From NCBI GenBank assembly GCA_903910495.1, contig CAIVZW010000232.1:1-29514 (forward strand): a stretch of DNA of 29,514 nucleotides, written 5' to 3'. This document shows positions 1 to 8,065 of the stretch, piece by piece. This DNA comes from an uncultured beta proteobacterium (lineage in GTDB: Bacteria > Pseudomonadota > Gammaproteobacteria > Burkholderiales > Rhodocyclaceae). A model generated the notes under the pieces. That model saw only the letters and a program-made list of their open reading frames with translations. It was not told where the DNA came from and made no database searches. Both the position numbers and the translations under genes were made by a program. Position 1 is the first letter of the stretch. Every line of letters begins with the position of its first letter.

Positions 1-746
1 TACATCGCGCCGAGCAGCATGTCGTGGCGTGCGTCGAGGTCGCTGCCGTGCGTAAAGGCACGGCGGATGCTGCGCGAGATCAGGGCGATGGCCTTGAGCG
101 CGAACAGTTCGCTGAACGGATTGCCCTTTTTCGAGGTATAGCACTCGATGGCATGCGTGAGGGCATCCATGCCGGTGGACGCCGTAATCGCCGGCGGCAG
201 GCCAACGCTCATCTGCGGATCGAGAATTACGCATTCAGGCACGAGTTTGGGGCTGACAATGCCGACCTTGAGTTCATCCTCCGGCACCAGAAAAATGCTG
301 TTGGGCGTGGCTTCGGAGCCTGTACCTGCGGTCGTTGGAACCATCAGCGTGGGCAGGCCGCGCCGGGCAATCGGTGTCTTGTTGAGCAGCTCGCGCAAGG
401 AAACGTCGTTGTTGAGCAGGACGGCAACGATCTTGGCGACGTCCATCGCACTGCCGCCGCCTATTCCGATGACCAGTTCGCAGGAGTGCTTTCTGGCGGC
501 TTCGAGAATGGCTTCGACCTGGCCGACCTCAGGCTCGGGCGGGGTGTCGTCAAGGACAGTCACGGTTACTCCCACCGCTTCCAGCAGGGCTTTGGGGCGA
601 TCGATCAGGCCGGCGCGGGCAACCCCCTTGTCGCTGATGATCAGAACCTGAGTGGCCGCAAAATCGGACACAACGTCCTTGATGCTGTCAATGCTGCCTG
701 GCCCGGCAATGATGCGGCCGGGGCACAACAGGGAATAAGTACTCAT
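1..746 (-). CDS. Iron-containing alcohol dehydrogenase, partial (C-terminus outside window)
   Basis: NAD(P)-dependent group III (Fe-ADH) dehydrogenase. The reverse strand from the ATG at 746 gives about 248 residues open to the window edge, so the C-terminal third is missing. Visible signatures are the nucleotide-binding run IGIGGGSAMDVAK with GGGS at residues 96-99, a phosphate-contact stretch MVPTTAGTGSEAT, and the first metal ligands in GMDALTHAIE (Asp194 and His198). The two later histidine ligands lie beyond the edge. It diverges from the DUF1537 kinase and PdxA2 genes, so I infer that it oxidises or reduces a C3-C4 alcohol in the same acid-sugar pathway. The substrate cannot be read from sequence. 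Maleylacetate reductases and lactaldehyde/glycerol-type enzymes share this fold. Confidence 0.9.
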   Translation of the reverse strand, partial: MSTYSLLCPGRIIAGPGSIDSIKDVVSDFAATQVLIISDKGVARAGLIDRPKALLEAVGVTVTVLDDTPPEPEVGQVEAILEAARKHSCELVIGIGGGSAMDVAKIVAVLLNNDVSLRELLNKTPIARRGLPTLMVPTTAGTGSEATPNSIFLVPEDELKVGIVSPKLVPECVILDPQMSVGLPPAITASTGMDALTHAIECYTSKKGNPFSELFALKAIALISRSIRRAFTHGSDLDARHDMLLGAM

Positions 747-875
747 GGGTTCAACTCCTGCAGAAAAGGGGAAAAGGACCAAAAAATCCGAGGTGTCAGC
801 CAAAGCATTATTGATTGTTCTTATCAATTATCTATGTATATAATGATCGAATCAATCTTTTTAAATGTGCTGATC
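747..875. promoter_or_regulatory. Divergent promoter region between the Fe-ADH and acid-sugar kinase genes
   Basis: The region is 129 bp and AT-rich compared with both genes. On the plus strand a TATAAT box lies at 839-844, with TTGTTC at 815-820 as a plausible -35 (18-nt spacer). This puts the start near 851, about 25 nt before the kinase ATG. Two short inverted repeats overlap it: TTGAT/ATCAA (811-815 and 823-827) and ATTAT/ATAAT (827-831 and 840-844). They could be operator half-sites for the DeoR-type regulator encoded downstream. The box match is seen; the operator role is inferred. Confidence 0.45.
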
Positions 876-2096
876 ATGAAAATGCTTATTATCGCTGACG
901 ATCTGTCGGGCGCTGCCGACTGTGCTGCAGGATGTGTGCAGTCGGGTTTGCGCACCCTTGTGCAGCTTGATGCGGAAGCGGAAACCGACGGTTTTGACGT
1001 GGTGGCTGTCGACGCTGACAGCCGGCGCCTGCCGGCGGCCGATGCGGCGGCGGTTCATCTTGCATTGCTGCAGCGTTTGTTGAAGTTGCGACCATCTCTG
1101 CTCTACAAGAAGATCGATTCCACCCTGCGCGGATCCTTTGTGCGCGAACTCATCGCCACGGCGCAACTTACGGGTACCCCGATCCTTGTCCCGTCCTTCC
1201 CGGCCATGGGCCGCACGATGGTCGATGGACAGTTGTTCGTGAAAGGCGTGCCGCTGAAGGATACCGAAGTATGGAAAAACGAGGCGCGTACGGGCCCGGC
1301 TACCCTTCCCGCCATGCTGGAGGTTGTCGGTTTCAAACCCGTGCTGGTTAGCTTGAGCCAGGTCAGAGGAGATCCAGACACGTTGCGTGAAGCTTTTGAA
1401 GCCCATGCGGGTGTACCGGATTGCGCGATCGTGTGCGATGCCGAATCGGAAGACGATCTGGCGCGCATTGCACGCGCCACCGTACCGCTGGCCAGTCGCT
1501 CTCTTCTGGTAGGCTCCGGCGGCTTGATGCGCCATCTGCCCGCGGCGCATGGACTGTCCGGCCAGAGCAGCGAGTTGCGGCGCCAGCAAGCGGGATCTGG
1601 CCCGGTACTGACCATCGTTGGCAGCGTCTCAAGCGCCTCACGACTGCAATGCAAACATGTCGCACAAACTGCGCAAACCGAACCTTACACGGTTGATCCA
1701 CTGGTTCTTCGTGAAGGCACGGCGCATCCCCGATGGTCGGAAATGCAGCAATTCGTGTCAAGTGCGATTGCCCGTGGCGAGGACCTGGTCGTGACCATCG
1801 GAGGTTCCTCACCCGATCTGAGCGAAGGACCGCAACTCGCTGCTTCACTGGCCTGTCTCGTCTCGCCTGCTTTGGACAAGGTAGGCGGACTGATCCTTAC
1901 CGGCGGTGAAACTGCCCGGGCAATTCTGGCCGGATACGGAGTGCATGCACTCGAACTCGTGGGGGAACTTGAGGCCGGTGTTCCCTTGTCCTATACCCTG
2001 GGCGCGTGCCGTCTCCCCGTCATAACCAAGGCCGGCGCATTCGGTGCGGAAGACTGCCTGTCGCGCGCCTGGCATTTACTCAAATCAACTCTTTGA
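876..2096 (+). CDS. dtnK: Four-carbon acid sugar kinase (DUF1537; D-threonate/erythronate kinase type)
   Basis: Phosphorylates the 4-hydroxyl of a tetronate (D-threonate, D-erythronate or a relative) with ATP. The 406-residue product starts MKMLIIADDLSGAAD, the family's N-terminal substrate-binding signature. It continues with an IDSTLRG motif, the conserved PSFPAMGRTMVDGQLFV segment, and a C-terminal nucleotide-binding domain ending in ILTGGETARAIL. The frame stays open far upstream to position 24, but that stretch is antisense to the Fe-ADH gene, so the ATG at 876 (or 882) is the start. No strong Shine-Dalgarno is visible. The pdxA2 gene follows after 23 bp. DUF1537 kinase plus PdxA2 is the established D-threonate pathway. 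The exact stereoisomer is not determined, so the symbol is by family. Confidence 0.9.
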   Translation: MKMLIIADDLSGAADCAAGCVQSGLRTLVQLDAEAETDGFDVVAVDADSRRLPAADAAAVHLALLQRLLKLRPSLLYKKIDSTLRGSFVRELIATAQLTGTPILVPSFPAMGRTMVDGQLFVKGVPLKDTEVWKNEARTGPATLPAMLEVVGFKPVLVSLSQVRGDPDTLREAFEAHAGVPDCAIVCDAESEDDLARIARATVPLASRSLLVGSGGLMRHLPAAHGLSGQSSELRRQQAGSGPVLTIVGSVSSASRLQCKHVAQTAQTEPYTVDPLVLREGTAHPRWSEMQQFVSSAIARGEDLVVTIGGSSPDLSEGPQLAASLACLVSPALDKVGGLILTGGETARAILAGYGVHALELVGELEAGVPLSYTLGACRLPVITKAGAFGAEDCLSRAWHLLKSTL

Positions 2097-2119
2097 TCAT
2101 TTTCCAGAGCCACTTCAAT

Positions 2120-3130
2120 ATGCCCTCTACTTACCGCCCTGTCATTGGCATCACCATGGGCGACGCCGCGGGCGTCGGTGCCGAAATCATCATGAAGAGC
2201 TTGCGCCAGCAGAGCGTTTATGAACGCTGCCGACCGGTGGTCATCGGCGACGCCTCCCGCCTGCGCCTGGCGGGCACGCTGATTGGTGGCAAGGCTCCCG
2301 AAGTACGTGTTGTCGCCTCGCCCGAGCAGGCCCGTTACGAGTACGGCACGGTCGATTGTATCGATCTGGGGCTCATCCCGCCCGATCTGCCCTTCGGCCA
2401 GCTTTCCCCGGTTGCCGGCGATGCGGCATTCCGCTACATCGAACAGGCGGTTAGTCTCGCCAAACTTGAACAGATCGATGCCATCTGCACGGCACCCTTG
2501 AACAAGGAAGCCCTGCATGCGGGAGGGCACAAGTTTCCCGGGCACACGGAAATGCTCGCCTCCCTGACGGGTACGCCCGAGGTGTCAATGATGCTGGTGG
2601 CTCCCAATTTACGGGTGATTCACGTGACCACCCATATTGGCCTGATCGATGCCATTGCACGCATCGAGCCCGGTCTGGTTGCACGCACCATCGAGCGCGC
2701 CGATGTGACGCTCAAGCGCTCCGGCATGGTCGCTCCGCGCATCGGCGTTTGTGCGATCAACCCGCACGCCGGAGAAGGTGGCCTGTTCGGTCATGGCGAA
2801 GAGGCCGAAAAGATTGTTCCGGCGATCGAAGCCTGTCGTGCGCGAGGAATGGATGTAGAAGGTCCGTTACCTGCCGACACGCTATTCTTCCGCGCCGGAC
2901 GGGGTGACTTTGATGTGGTGGTGGCGATGTACCATGATCAAGGACACGGCCCGGTGAAAGTCATGGGCGTGGAGCATGGGGTCAACATTACCGTGGGCTT
3001 GCCCGTAATACGGACATCGGTGGATCATGGCACGGCGTTTGACATTGCGGGCAAGGGCGTGGTCGATGAACGCAGCATGCTCGAAGCCCTGCGCCAGGGC
3101 ATAGAACTGGCGACCATCCGCAAGCATTGA
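2120..3130 (+). CDS. pdxA2: PdxA2-type 4-phosphotetronate dehydrogenase
   Basis: NAD-dependent oxidative decarboxylase of the PdxA family, 336 residues, full length. PdxA itself acts on 4-hydroxythreonine 4-phosphate in vitamin B6 synthesis. The paralogue beside a DUF1537 kinase converts 4-phospho-D-threonate or erythronate to dihydroxyacetone phosphate plus CO2. The N-terminus reads GITMGDAAGVGAEI. The three metal histidines are present: His172 in HVTTHIGL, His216 in INPHAGEGG and His272 in YHDQGHGPVK. The frame is open further upstream, but the ATG at 2120 gives the conserved N-terminus. It lies 23 bp after the kinase, which supports an operon. Assignment to the catabolic paralogue rests on this context. 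Confidence 0.92.
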   Translation: MPSTYRPVIGITMGDAAGVGAEIIMKSLRQQSVYERCRPVVIGDASRLRLAGTLIGGKAPEVRVVASPEQARYEYGTVDCIDLGLIPPDLPFGQLSPVAGDAAFRYIEQAVSLAKLEQIDAICTAPLNKEALHAGGHKFPGHTEMLASLTGTPEVSMMLVAPNLRVIHVTTHIGLIDAIARIEPGLVARTIERADVTLKRSGMVAPRIGVCAINPHAGEGGLFGHGEEAEKIVPAIEACRARGMDVEGPLPADTLFFRAGRGDFDVVVAMYHDQGHGPVKVMGVEHGVNITVGLPVIRTSVDHGTAFDIAGKGVVDERSMLEALRQGIELATIRKH

Positions 3131-3205
3131 GCGATATTCAATAAGGCTGTTACTCCGGTCTGATCGGATCTCACGATAGTCCTGCCAGAGGTTTTCAACT
3201 TTCGG

Positions 3206-4030
3206 ATGGCAAGCAAAACACTCCTGCGCAGACAAGCCATTCTGGAACTTACCCAGGCTTCTGGTCACGCCCAGATCGACGCACTGTGCAGACGCTTCGG
3301 GGTATCCGAGCCGACGATACGCCGTGATCTTTCCAGCCTTGCCGAACAAGGCCTGCTCATGCGCACGTATGGCGGCGCTGCAGTTCACAGCACCCGTCAT
3401 GAGGTCGAAACGCCGCTGGAACAAAGGCGTGCGCAGCACAGCAAGCGCAAGGAGGCAATCGCCCGTTCGGCGATTGAACTGGTCAGGGACGGAGAAAGCT
3501 TGCTGCTCGACGGCGGAACCACCGTCGAGGCCTTCGCACAGGCCCTGCTTGGCCGTAGCCGGCTGACCATATACACCGTTAACCTGTTTGCACTGCCCGT
3601 GCTGATGAAGATACCGGAATCCCGTCTCCATCTCCTGGGCGGGAAAGTGCGCCAGGCGAGCATGTCCACCCTGGGCTCCCAGACGCTGGCAGCACTTTCG
3701 CGCATCACGGTCGATCGTGTATTCCTGAGCGCGGACGGGGTTGTTGCTGACTACGGACTTTGCGAAGCCAGTCCGGAACAGGCCTGGCTCAAGCAGTGCA
3801 TGGCCGACCGCGCAGCGGAAGTGATCGTGCTGGCCGATTCAAGCAAACTCGGCATGGCCTCGCAACAGCACTGGACCTCATTTACGCGCCCCTGGATGCT
3901 GGTCACTGACAGTGAGGCAAGCACGGAACAACTTGTACCATTCGCGGCAATGAAGATGGTTAAGCTGCGGGTGGCGCCGATGATCGCCGAGGAAAACCAG
4001 AACTCCGCCCCTGAAGCACAAGAAATTTAA
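3206..4030 (+). CDS. DeoR-family transcriptional regulator
   Basis: Sugar-phosphate-responsive repressor, 274 residues. The N-terminal helix-turn-helix covers about residues 8-57 and includes RFGVSEPTIRRDLSSL followed by the family's MRTYGGA wing. The C-terminal isomerase-like effector domain shows LLLDGGTTVEAFA, LLGGKVR, VFLSADG and the phosphate-site segment VLADSSKLG. It begins 75 bp after pdxA2 on the same strand. It most likely controls the kinase-pdxA2 operon and the divergent Fe-ADH in response to a phosphorylated intermediate. This role is inferred from position; no operator was proven. Confidence 0.9.
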   Translation: MASKTLLRRQAILELTQASGHAQIDALCRRFGVSEPTIRRDLSSLAEQGLLMRTYGGAAVHSTRHEVETPLEQRRAQHSKRKEAIARSAIELVRDGESLLLDGGTTVEAFAQALLGRSRLTIYTVNLFALPVLMKIPESRLHLLGGKVRQASMSTLGSQTLAALSRITVDRVFLSADGVVADYGLCEASPEQAWLKQCMADRAAEVIVLADSSKLGMASQQHWTSFTRPWMLVTDSEASTEQLVPFAAMKMVKLRVAPMIAEENQNSAPEAQEI

Positions 4031-4083
4031 TCTCTGCGGGGATGCTTTATTCCGATTTTTGATTGACAGGAGAATTGGTGATT

Positions 4084-4884
4084 ATGGATTTCCAACTGCA
4101 AGGCAAGCACATCTTGATAACGGGTGGTTCCAAGGGAATAGGTCTGGCATGCGCCAAGGCCTTTCTCCAGGAAGGCGCCAGGGTTAGCCTGGTATCGCGA
4201 GATATGGGTAACCTCACAGCGGCAAGGGACGTCCTTGGCAAGGATGTCCCCGATTCGTGCGAAAGGATCTACGTTTACGGCGCCGATCTAAGGGATGAAA
4301 AAGCGGCCGCAGCGGTAGTCAATCAGACGGAAATGGAAAATGGTCCGATCGATATCCTGGTTAATTCAGCGGGTGCAGCAAAGCGTACGCCTCCAGATGA
4401 GCTTACCCCTCTGCATTGGCATGAGGCAATGGACGCAAAGTACTTCACTTACATCCATGTGATCGACCCCGTGATCAAGCGTATGGCCAAACGAGGCGCG
4501 GGCGTTATTCTCAACATCATCGGCCAAGGTGGGAAAATGGCTAAAACGACTCATATTGCGGGAGGTGCGGCAAATGCAGCGCTGATGTTGGCAACGGCAG
4601 GATTGGCAGCAGCTTATGGTCCGAAGGGCATTCGTGTAAACGCCATCAATCCGGGACTAACGCTCACCAGTCGTTTACAAGAGGGCCTGAAGGCGGAAGC
4701 TCGAATGAACGGCATCACCATCGACGAAGCGCTGAACAGAGCCTGTGCGCCTATGCCGCTTGGTCGGCTAGCCTCGCCAGAGGATATTGCGAATGCCGTA
4801 GTATTCTTTTGTTCTCCACGCGCGAGCTACATTTCCGGATCGATTCTTTCAATAGACGGGGCAGCCATACCCATGGTTGTCTAG
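4084..4884 (+). CDS. SDR-fold protein lacking the canonical Ser-Tyr-Lys triad
   Basis: Short-chain dehydrogenase/reductase fold, 266 residues from the ATG at 4084. The cofactor motif TGGSKGIG (residues 13-20) and the NAG-like ILVNSAG (91-97) are present, as are the late PGLTLTSR and YISGSILSIDGA segments. The catalytic positions are not: the usual Ser is in LNIIGQGG (143-150), and the YxxxK site aligns with GGAAN (160-164), giving Gly for Tyr and Asn for Lys. AGGAG at 4068-4072 sits 11 nt before this ATG and only 5 nt before an in-frame GTG at 4078, so the start may be two codons earlier. It follows the DeoR gene by 53 bp. Whether it is an active oxidoreductase is uncertain. Confidence 0.85.
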   Translation: MDFQLQGKHILITGGSKGIGLACAKAFLQEGARVSLVSRDMGNLTAARDVLGKDVPDSCERIYVYGADLRDEKAAAAVVNQTEMENGPIDILVNSAGAAKRTPPDELTPLHWHEAMDAKYFTYIHVIDPVIKRMAKRGAGVILNIIGQGGKMAKTTHIAGGAANAALMLATAGLAAAYGPKGIRVNAINPGLTLTSRLQEGLKAEARMNGITIDEALNRACAPMPLGRLASPEDIANAVVFFCSPRASYISGSILSIDGAAIPMVV

Positions 4885-5147
4885 GTGACCGCTGGGAATG
4901 TGATCGAATTGTCACCTTTTTGGCACAGTGAGCAAACGACAAGGGACTGACCTTTCGGTCGGCTTCGTGCCGGCTTTCTCTTGCGTGGCTGCTCGATGGC
5001 TGGACCTCGCCAGATTCCGTCATTCAGGCTAGTTCCGCCATTTCCCGGGGCGAGGCTTGGGATGAAAAAGAATAAAGCGCCTAATCCATTTAGACAACAA
5101 ACGTCGGGCCACAACTACTTGGACAGTAGCAAACAATGAGGAACGAT
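4885..5147. other. Intergenic region between convergent genes
   Basis: 263 bp between the SDR gene and the convergent secreted hydrolase gene. Apart from one hairpin (4958-4974) no gene was found. Short open frames on the minus strand show no conserved motif or ribosome binding site. Confidence 0.5.
4958..4982 (+). terminator. Possible terminator after the SDR gene
   Basis: A 6-bp stem, GTCGGC with GCCGGC (4958-4963 and 4969-4974, one T-G pair), closes a TTCGT loop. It is followed by TTTCTCTT. It lies about 75 bp after the SDR stop, and the T tract is interrupted, so this is a moderate call. Confidence 0.35.
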
Positions 5148-6170
5148 TTATGGATAGCTTGACTTGATGAGCTTCACGATATCGGAAATATAGTTATCTG
5201 GTACATCGTAACTACTGCCTGTCCATCCGAAGCGAAAATTTGCAGTGGCTCCTGTCCCGTAAGTTCGGGTCTCCTTCTTCATGCGGCCGATCAAAATTCC
5301 ATGGGCCGCATTCTCGTAGAACCACATCTCAACGGGCAGTCCCTGCGCCTTGGTAGCACTCATCCAGTCCAATGGCGAAGGAACCATTTCTTGCGGATTA
5401 TTTATTGCAGAACAACGCGCAGAAACACCAACGGGAGCCATATCAAATTCAAAATTAAACCCGCATGGGTCTGATCGCGTGTACATCCAATCGTCTTCGG
5501 CTTTTCCCCCGTAGTTGTCGAGCCTTCCGTAAACAAGCTTGAGTGGCACATTGATCTTGTCAGGGAAGCCAATCCCCGTCGGTGATGCCCCTTCCGCAAT
5601 AACGGCAGGAACATGATCAGGTTCGACGATGCCCGCCATATTGACGGCGACACTGCCTCCGTTCGAAAGTCCATTGATATAAATGCGTGCAGAATCAATT
5701 CTGGGCTGATTTTTTGCCCATTGGTAAGCTCCATGAGTCGCTTTAAAAATCATTCGCTGGCGAGACTCATTGGTAACGCCAAGCAAGAAAAGTGTGGTGC
5801 CTTTGTACTGAAAACCATTCATCTCATAAGCATCATACAAAAGGGTTGCTATTCCCTCTCTGTTCATTCGACGCATCATTTCTATTTCTGCACCGCCAGG
5901 TCCGTTACCGCCATGCGCAATGATCATCAATGGCGGGGGTTCTCCAAGCTTGCTCGAAAAAATACCAGGCATTGAAAAGTTAACCGATGAGTGACAGGGG
6001 TCGAACTGGGCCAATGGTCCCCTGACCTTATGAAATCCAGATCGAATTTCCACCAATTTAGCGACATCCCTGGGCGGTGGATTGCAATCATCCTGAGCAA
6101 TCGCATCCATAGCCATGACGAAAAAAAGCGACAGAAGGGAAAGGGATTTTGTCATCAACGTGGAATTCAT
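5148..6170 (-). CDS. Secreted alpha/beta hydrolase (esterase-like)
   Basis: Predicted exported serine hydrolase of 340 residues. A signal peptide with core LSLLSLFFVMAMDAIA is followed by DD at about residues 27-28. The fold markers are an oxyanion segment IIAHGGNGPGG (83-93), the nucleophile elbow GLSNGGS with Ser169, a probable acid Asp218 in YGRLDNYGG, and His in ENAAHGIL near the C-terminus. The start at 6170 has GGGAC upstream; an alternative ATG lies at 6155, and the open frame reaches 6215. It is the last gene of the minus-strand series, 280 bp after the C_GCAxxG gene, and may have its own promoter. The substrate is unknown; dienelactone-hydrolase-like or carboxylesterase activity is the likeliest. 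Codon use and GC are lower than in the flanking core genes. Confidence 0.78.
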   Translation of the reverse strand: MNSTLMTKSLSLLSLFFVMAMDAIAQDDCNPPPRDVAKLVEIRSGFHKVRGPLAQFDPCHSSVNFSMPGIFSSKLGEPPPLMIIAHGGNGPGGAEIEMMRRMNREGIATLLYDAYEMNGFQYKGTTLFLLGVTNESRQRMIFKATHGAYQWAKNQPRIDSARIYINGLSNGGSVAVNMAGIVEPDHVPAVIAEGASPTGIGFPDKINVPLKLVYGRLDNYGGKAEDDWMYTRSDPCGFNFEFDMAPVGVSARCSAINNPQEMVPSPLDWMSATKAQGLPVEMWFYENAAHGILIGRMKKETRTYGTGATANFRFGWTGSSYDVPDNYISDIVKLIKSSYP

Positions 6171-6450
6171 ACCGTCCCAAAAATAGTCGACCTTTTGAAT
6201 TAAGTTCTGTCGCATTGACTGATACCACTTGCGCCATGAAAGGGTGCAAGTGCATGACGACGGCAGCCCTGCAAAAGGCCGACAATGGTGTTCCCGATGC
6301 TGATATCGTTTAGCCCGTTTCCAACGTCACTTAACGGGTTTACCTGCCTGGTATCGGGAAGTTCATTTCGGTGTGAAGCCCCATCGTTCATGGCAAGAAG
6401 CCGTGGCGCGGCGCAAGACGGTGGGTCTGGATAGTTAGGAGTTTCCCCGC
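6171..6450. other. Intergenic region with two inverted repeats
   Basis: 280 bp without a recognisable gene. It contains a perfect 7-bp inverted repeat CACTTGC/GCAAGTG (6226-6232 and 6246-6252), just upstream of the secreted hydrolase. A wobble-containing 8-bp repeat AGCCCGTT/AACGGGTT (6312-6319 and 6333-6340) lies nearer the C_GCAxxG gene. Neither has a T tract in either direction, so they may be operators or processed-RNA hairpins rather than terminators. Confidence 0.4.
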
Positions 6451-6975
6451 TTATTCCAGGAGTGCCGCTTCGTCGAGAATTTCCGCTGTCCAGCGCGAGG
6501 CAAGCGCCACAACACGTGTGCATTTTTCGGTATGAGCCCCCGCGGCATCAAATTTTTTCAGTTCCTCGGGATCCTTGATATAGAAGGGGCGTCCCATGAT
6601 CTTTGTGTGAATGCACCCACAGGTGACGGTCCCGTACTCCTCAATGAATTTCTTGTGTAATTTGCTTACAAGCGCCGATGTGATAAGGCGTATTTTTTCA
6701 GGGTCCGCGAAATTATCGCGTTCACGCCCGACATGGTAGGCTATCATCATCGCCCCGCCTGCGTAGGCCCCGCAGTTGCCGTCGGTTTCCTGGGCGACAC
6801 CGCCCGCCAGGCCCGTTGCCGACTTGAAGATGGCGTCCGTATCGGGATTGCGGACTTCGAGTGCGTCCTGCAGCGCGGCTATGACGCATTGGGCGCAGCC
6901 CCGGTAGTCCCGCTCATACGCGAACCCGAGGTCGTATGCTTTCTGAAAAACGGCCGCTTTTGCATGTTTAGTCAT
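6451..6975 (-). CDS. C_GCAxxG_C_C family (putative redox) protein
   Basis: 174-residue protein of the C_GCAxxG_C_C family, found alone or fused to redox partners and thought to be cysteine-dependent. Seen cysteines are Cys27 and Cys30 (RGCAQC), Cys68 (DGNCGAYAGG), Cys119 and Cys121 (VTCGCIH) and Cys152 (EKCTR), in the family order. No signal peptide is visible, so it is probably cytoplasmic. The ATG at 6975 gives the conserved start MTKHAKAA; the frame extends to 7008, but the extra 11 residues look non-coding. It follows the second hydrolase gene by 57 bp. Its role in this cluster is not known; a metal-bound or electron-transfer function would be a guess. Confidence 0.8.
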   Translation of the reverse strand: MTKHAKAAVFQKAYDLGFAYERDYRGCAQCVIAALQDALEVRNPDTDAIFKSATGLAGGVAQETDGNCGAYAGGAMMIAYHVGRERDNFADPEKIRLITSALVSKLHKKFIEEYGTVTCGCIHTKIMGRPFYIKDPEELKKFDAAGAHTEKCTRVVALASRWTAEILDEAALLE

Positions 6976-7032
6976 TTTTCGCTCATTTCTGTATGCTGAT
7001 CGTAACAAGGCAACTGTGAGGCATTAACTGGA

Positions 7033-7878
7033 CTACTCAGCAAAGAACGTGAGCAACTCTTGAGTTACATATTCCGGCTTTTCCTCCGTAACCCAGTGAC
7101 CACAATCAGGTATCAGTCCACCGCGAACATTTTCTGCTACTCGCAACAGTGATTCGAATGTGTCCATACCGCGGCCAAAACTTTTTCCTCCACCAAGCGC
7201 TAATACCGGCATACGCAATTTTCCATTCTCTGCTATGAACGCTTGGTTATCCGCGTTATCTTGCGGCAGGGCTCGATAGATATCGAACATGGCACGCATG
7301 GCGCCGGGCTTGACGTATGTCCTTAAATATTCGGCCCGGTCTTCATCATTGATGCAATTCGGGACGTATCCAAAATGGTCGTAAAACCAATGTAGGATTA
7401 AGTTTTCTCTTCCGTAAAATAGAGCTTCCGGAAGGTCAAGTGTCCGAAAAAGCGAATGGTGCCAACGACGACCATTTTGTGAAAAGTCAGCCCCATCTCC
7501 CGGGATGGCAACATCCAAGCAGACAAGCTTGCGAACAGCTTTGGGGTGTTGTGCCGCCAGGGAAAAGGCCGTGCCTCCGCCCCAATCGTGCCCGACCATA
7601 TAACAGTTATCAATGCCGAGAGACACCATCAACTGCCAAATGTCGTTGGCCATAGTCTTTGTGTCATATCCCGTGACAGGCCGGGAAGAATCGCCTAACC
7701 CGCGAAGATCGGGAGCAATTACACGATATTTCTTTGCTAGCGCTGGAATTTGATAACGCCATTCATACCAGGTTTGAGGACACCCGTGCAGTAGTACCAC
7801 GGGAAACCCCTCACCCTGAACTACATAGTGCAGCATCACCTCTCCAACATCTGCGTAGTTATGCGTTAAGTTAGTCAT
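7033..7878 (-). CDS. Alpha/beta hydrolase, epoxide hydrolase / haloacid dehalogenase-like (copy 1)
   Basis: 281-residue hydrolase with an aspartate nucleophile, as in epoxide hydrolases and haloalkane or fluoroacetate dehalogenases. Seen motifs are HGCP (31-34), DLRGLGDSSRP, nucleophile Asp98 in VGHDWGG, a second Asp122 in LDVAIPG at the position of the catalytic acid in fluoroacetate dehalogenase, and His261 in CGHWVTEE. The Arg that follows the nucleophile in fluoroacetate dehalogenase is Trp here, closer to epoxide hydrolases. AAGGAAA precedes the ATG at 7878. It is a close paralogue of the gene at 11102-11953, and the two flank the TRAP genes. I infer hydrolysis of the compound brought in by that transporter or of its precursor; the bond cleaved is unknown. 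Confidence 0.88.
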   Translation of the reverse strand: MTNLTHNYADVGEVMLHYVVQGEGFPVVLLHGCPQTWYEWRYQIPALAKKYRVIAPDLRGLGDSSRPVTGYDTKTMANDIWQLMVSLGIDNCYMVGHDWGGGTAFSLAAQHPKAVRKLVCLDVAIPGDGADFSQNGRRWHHSLFRTLDLPEALFYGRENLILHWFYDHFGYVPNCINDEDRAEYLRTYVKPGAMRAMFDIYRALPQDNADNQAFIAENGKLRMPVLALGGGKSFGRGMDTFESLLRVAENVRGGLIPDCGHWVTEEKPEYVTQELLTFFAE

Positions 7879-7980
7879 TAGTATTTCCTTTTTGAGTAAC
7901 CTATGTGCAGATGATATCAAGAAGCCAACGAATAGCGTTTATCCGCCGACGCGGGCGAGGTAGAAGAGAGCGCGGAATCA

Positions 7981-7997
7981 TATCAGCTAATCTGATA
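7981..7997. promoter_or_regulatory. Perfect palindrome TATCAG-N5-CTGATA upstream of hydrolase copy 1
   Basis: A 6-bp perfect inverted repeat with a 5-bp centre lies in the 187-bp gap between the TRAP permease and hydrolase copy 1. The half-site ATCTGATA recurs in front of the LysR gene (12524-12531), so it may be a regulator binding site. The repeat is seen; the function is inferred. Confidence 0.35.
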
Positions 7998-8065
7998 AAT
8001 CCAACCATGAACAGCCTTCCATCATAAGCGATGTCCGGCTGACGCTCGTTAACGCGACGAAACCT

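Noticed and set aside
24..875. Upstream extension of the acid-sugar kinase frame on the plus strand
   Set aside because: It is antisense to the Fe-ADH gene, which has clear family motifs; the kinase family starts at MKMLIIADDLSG.
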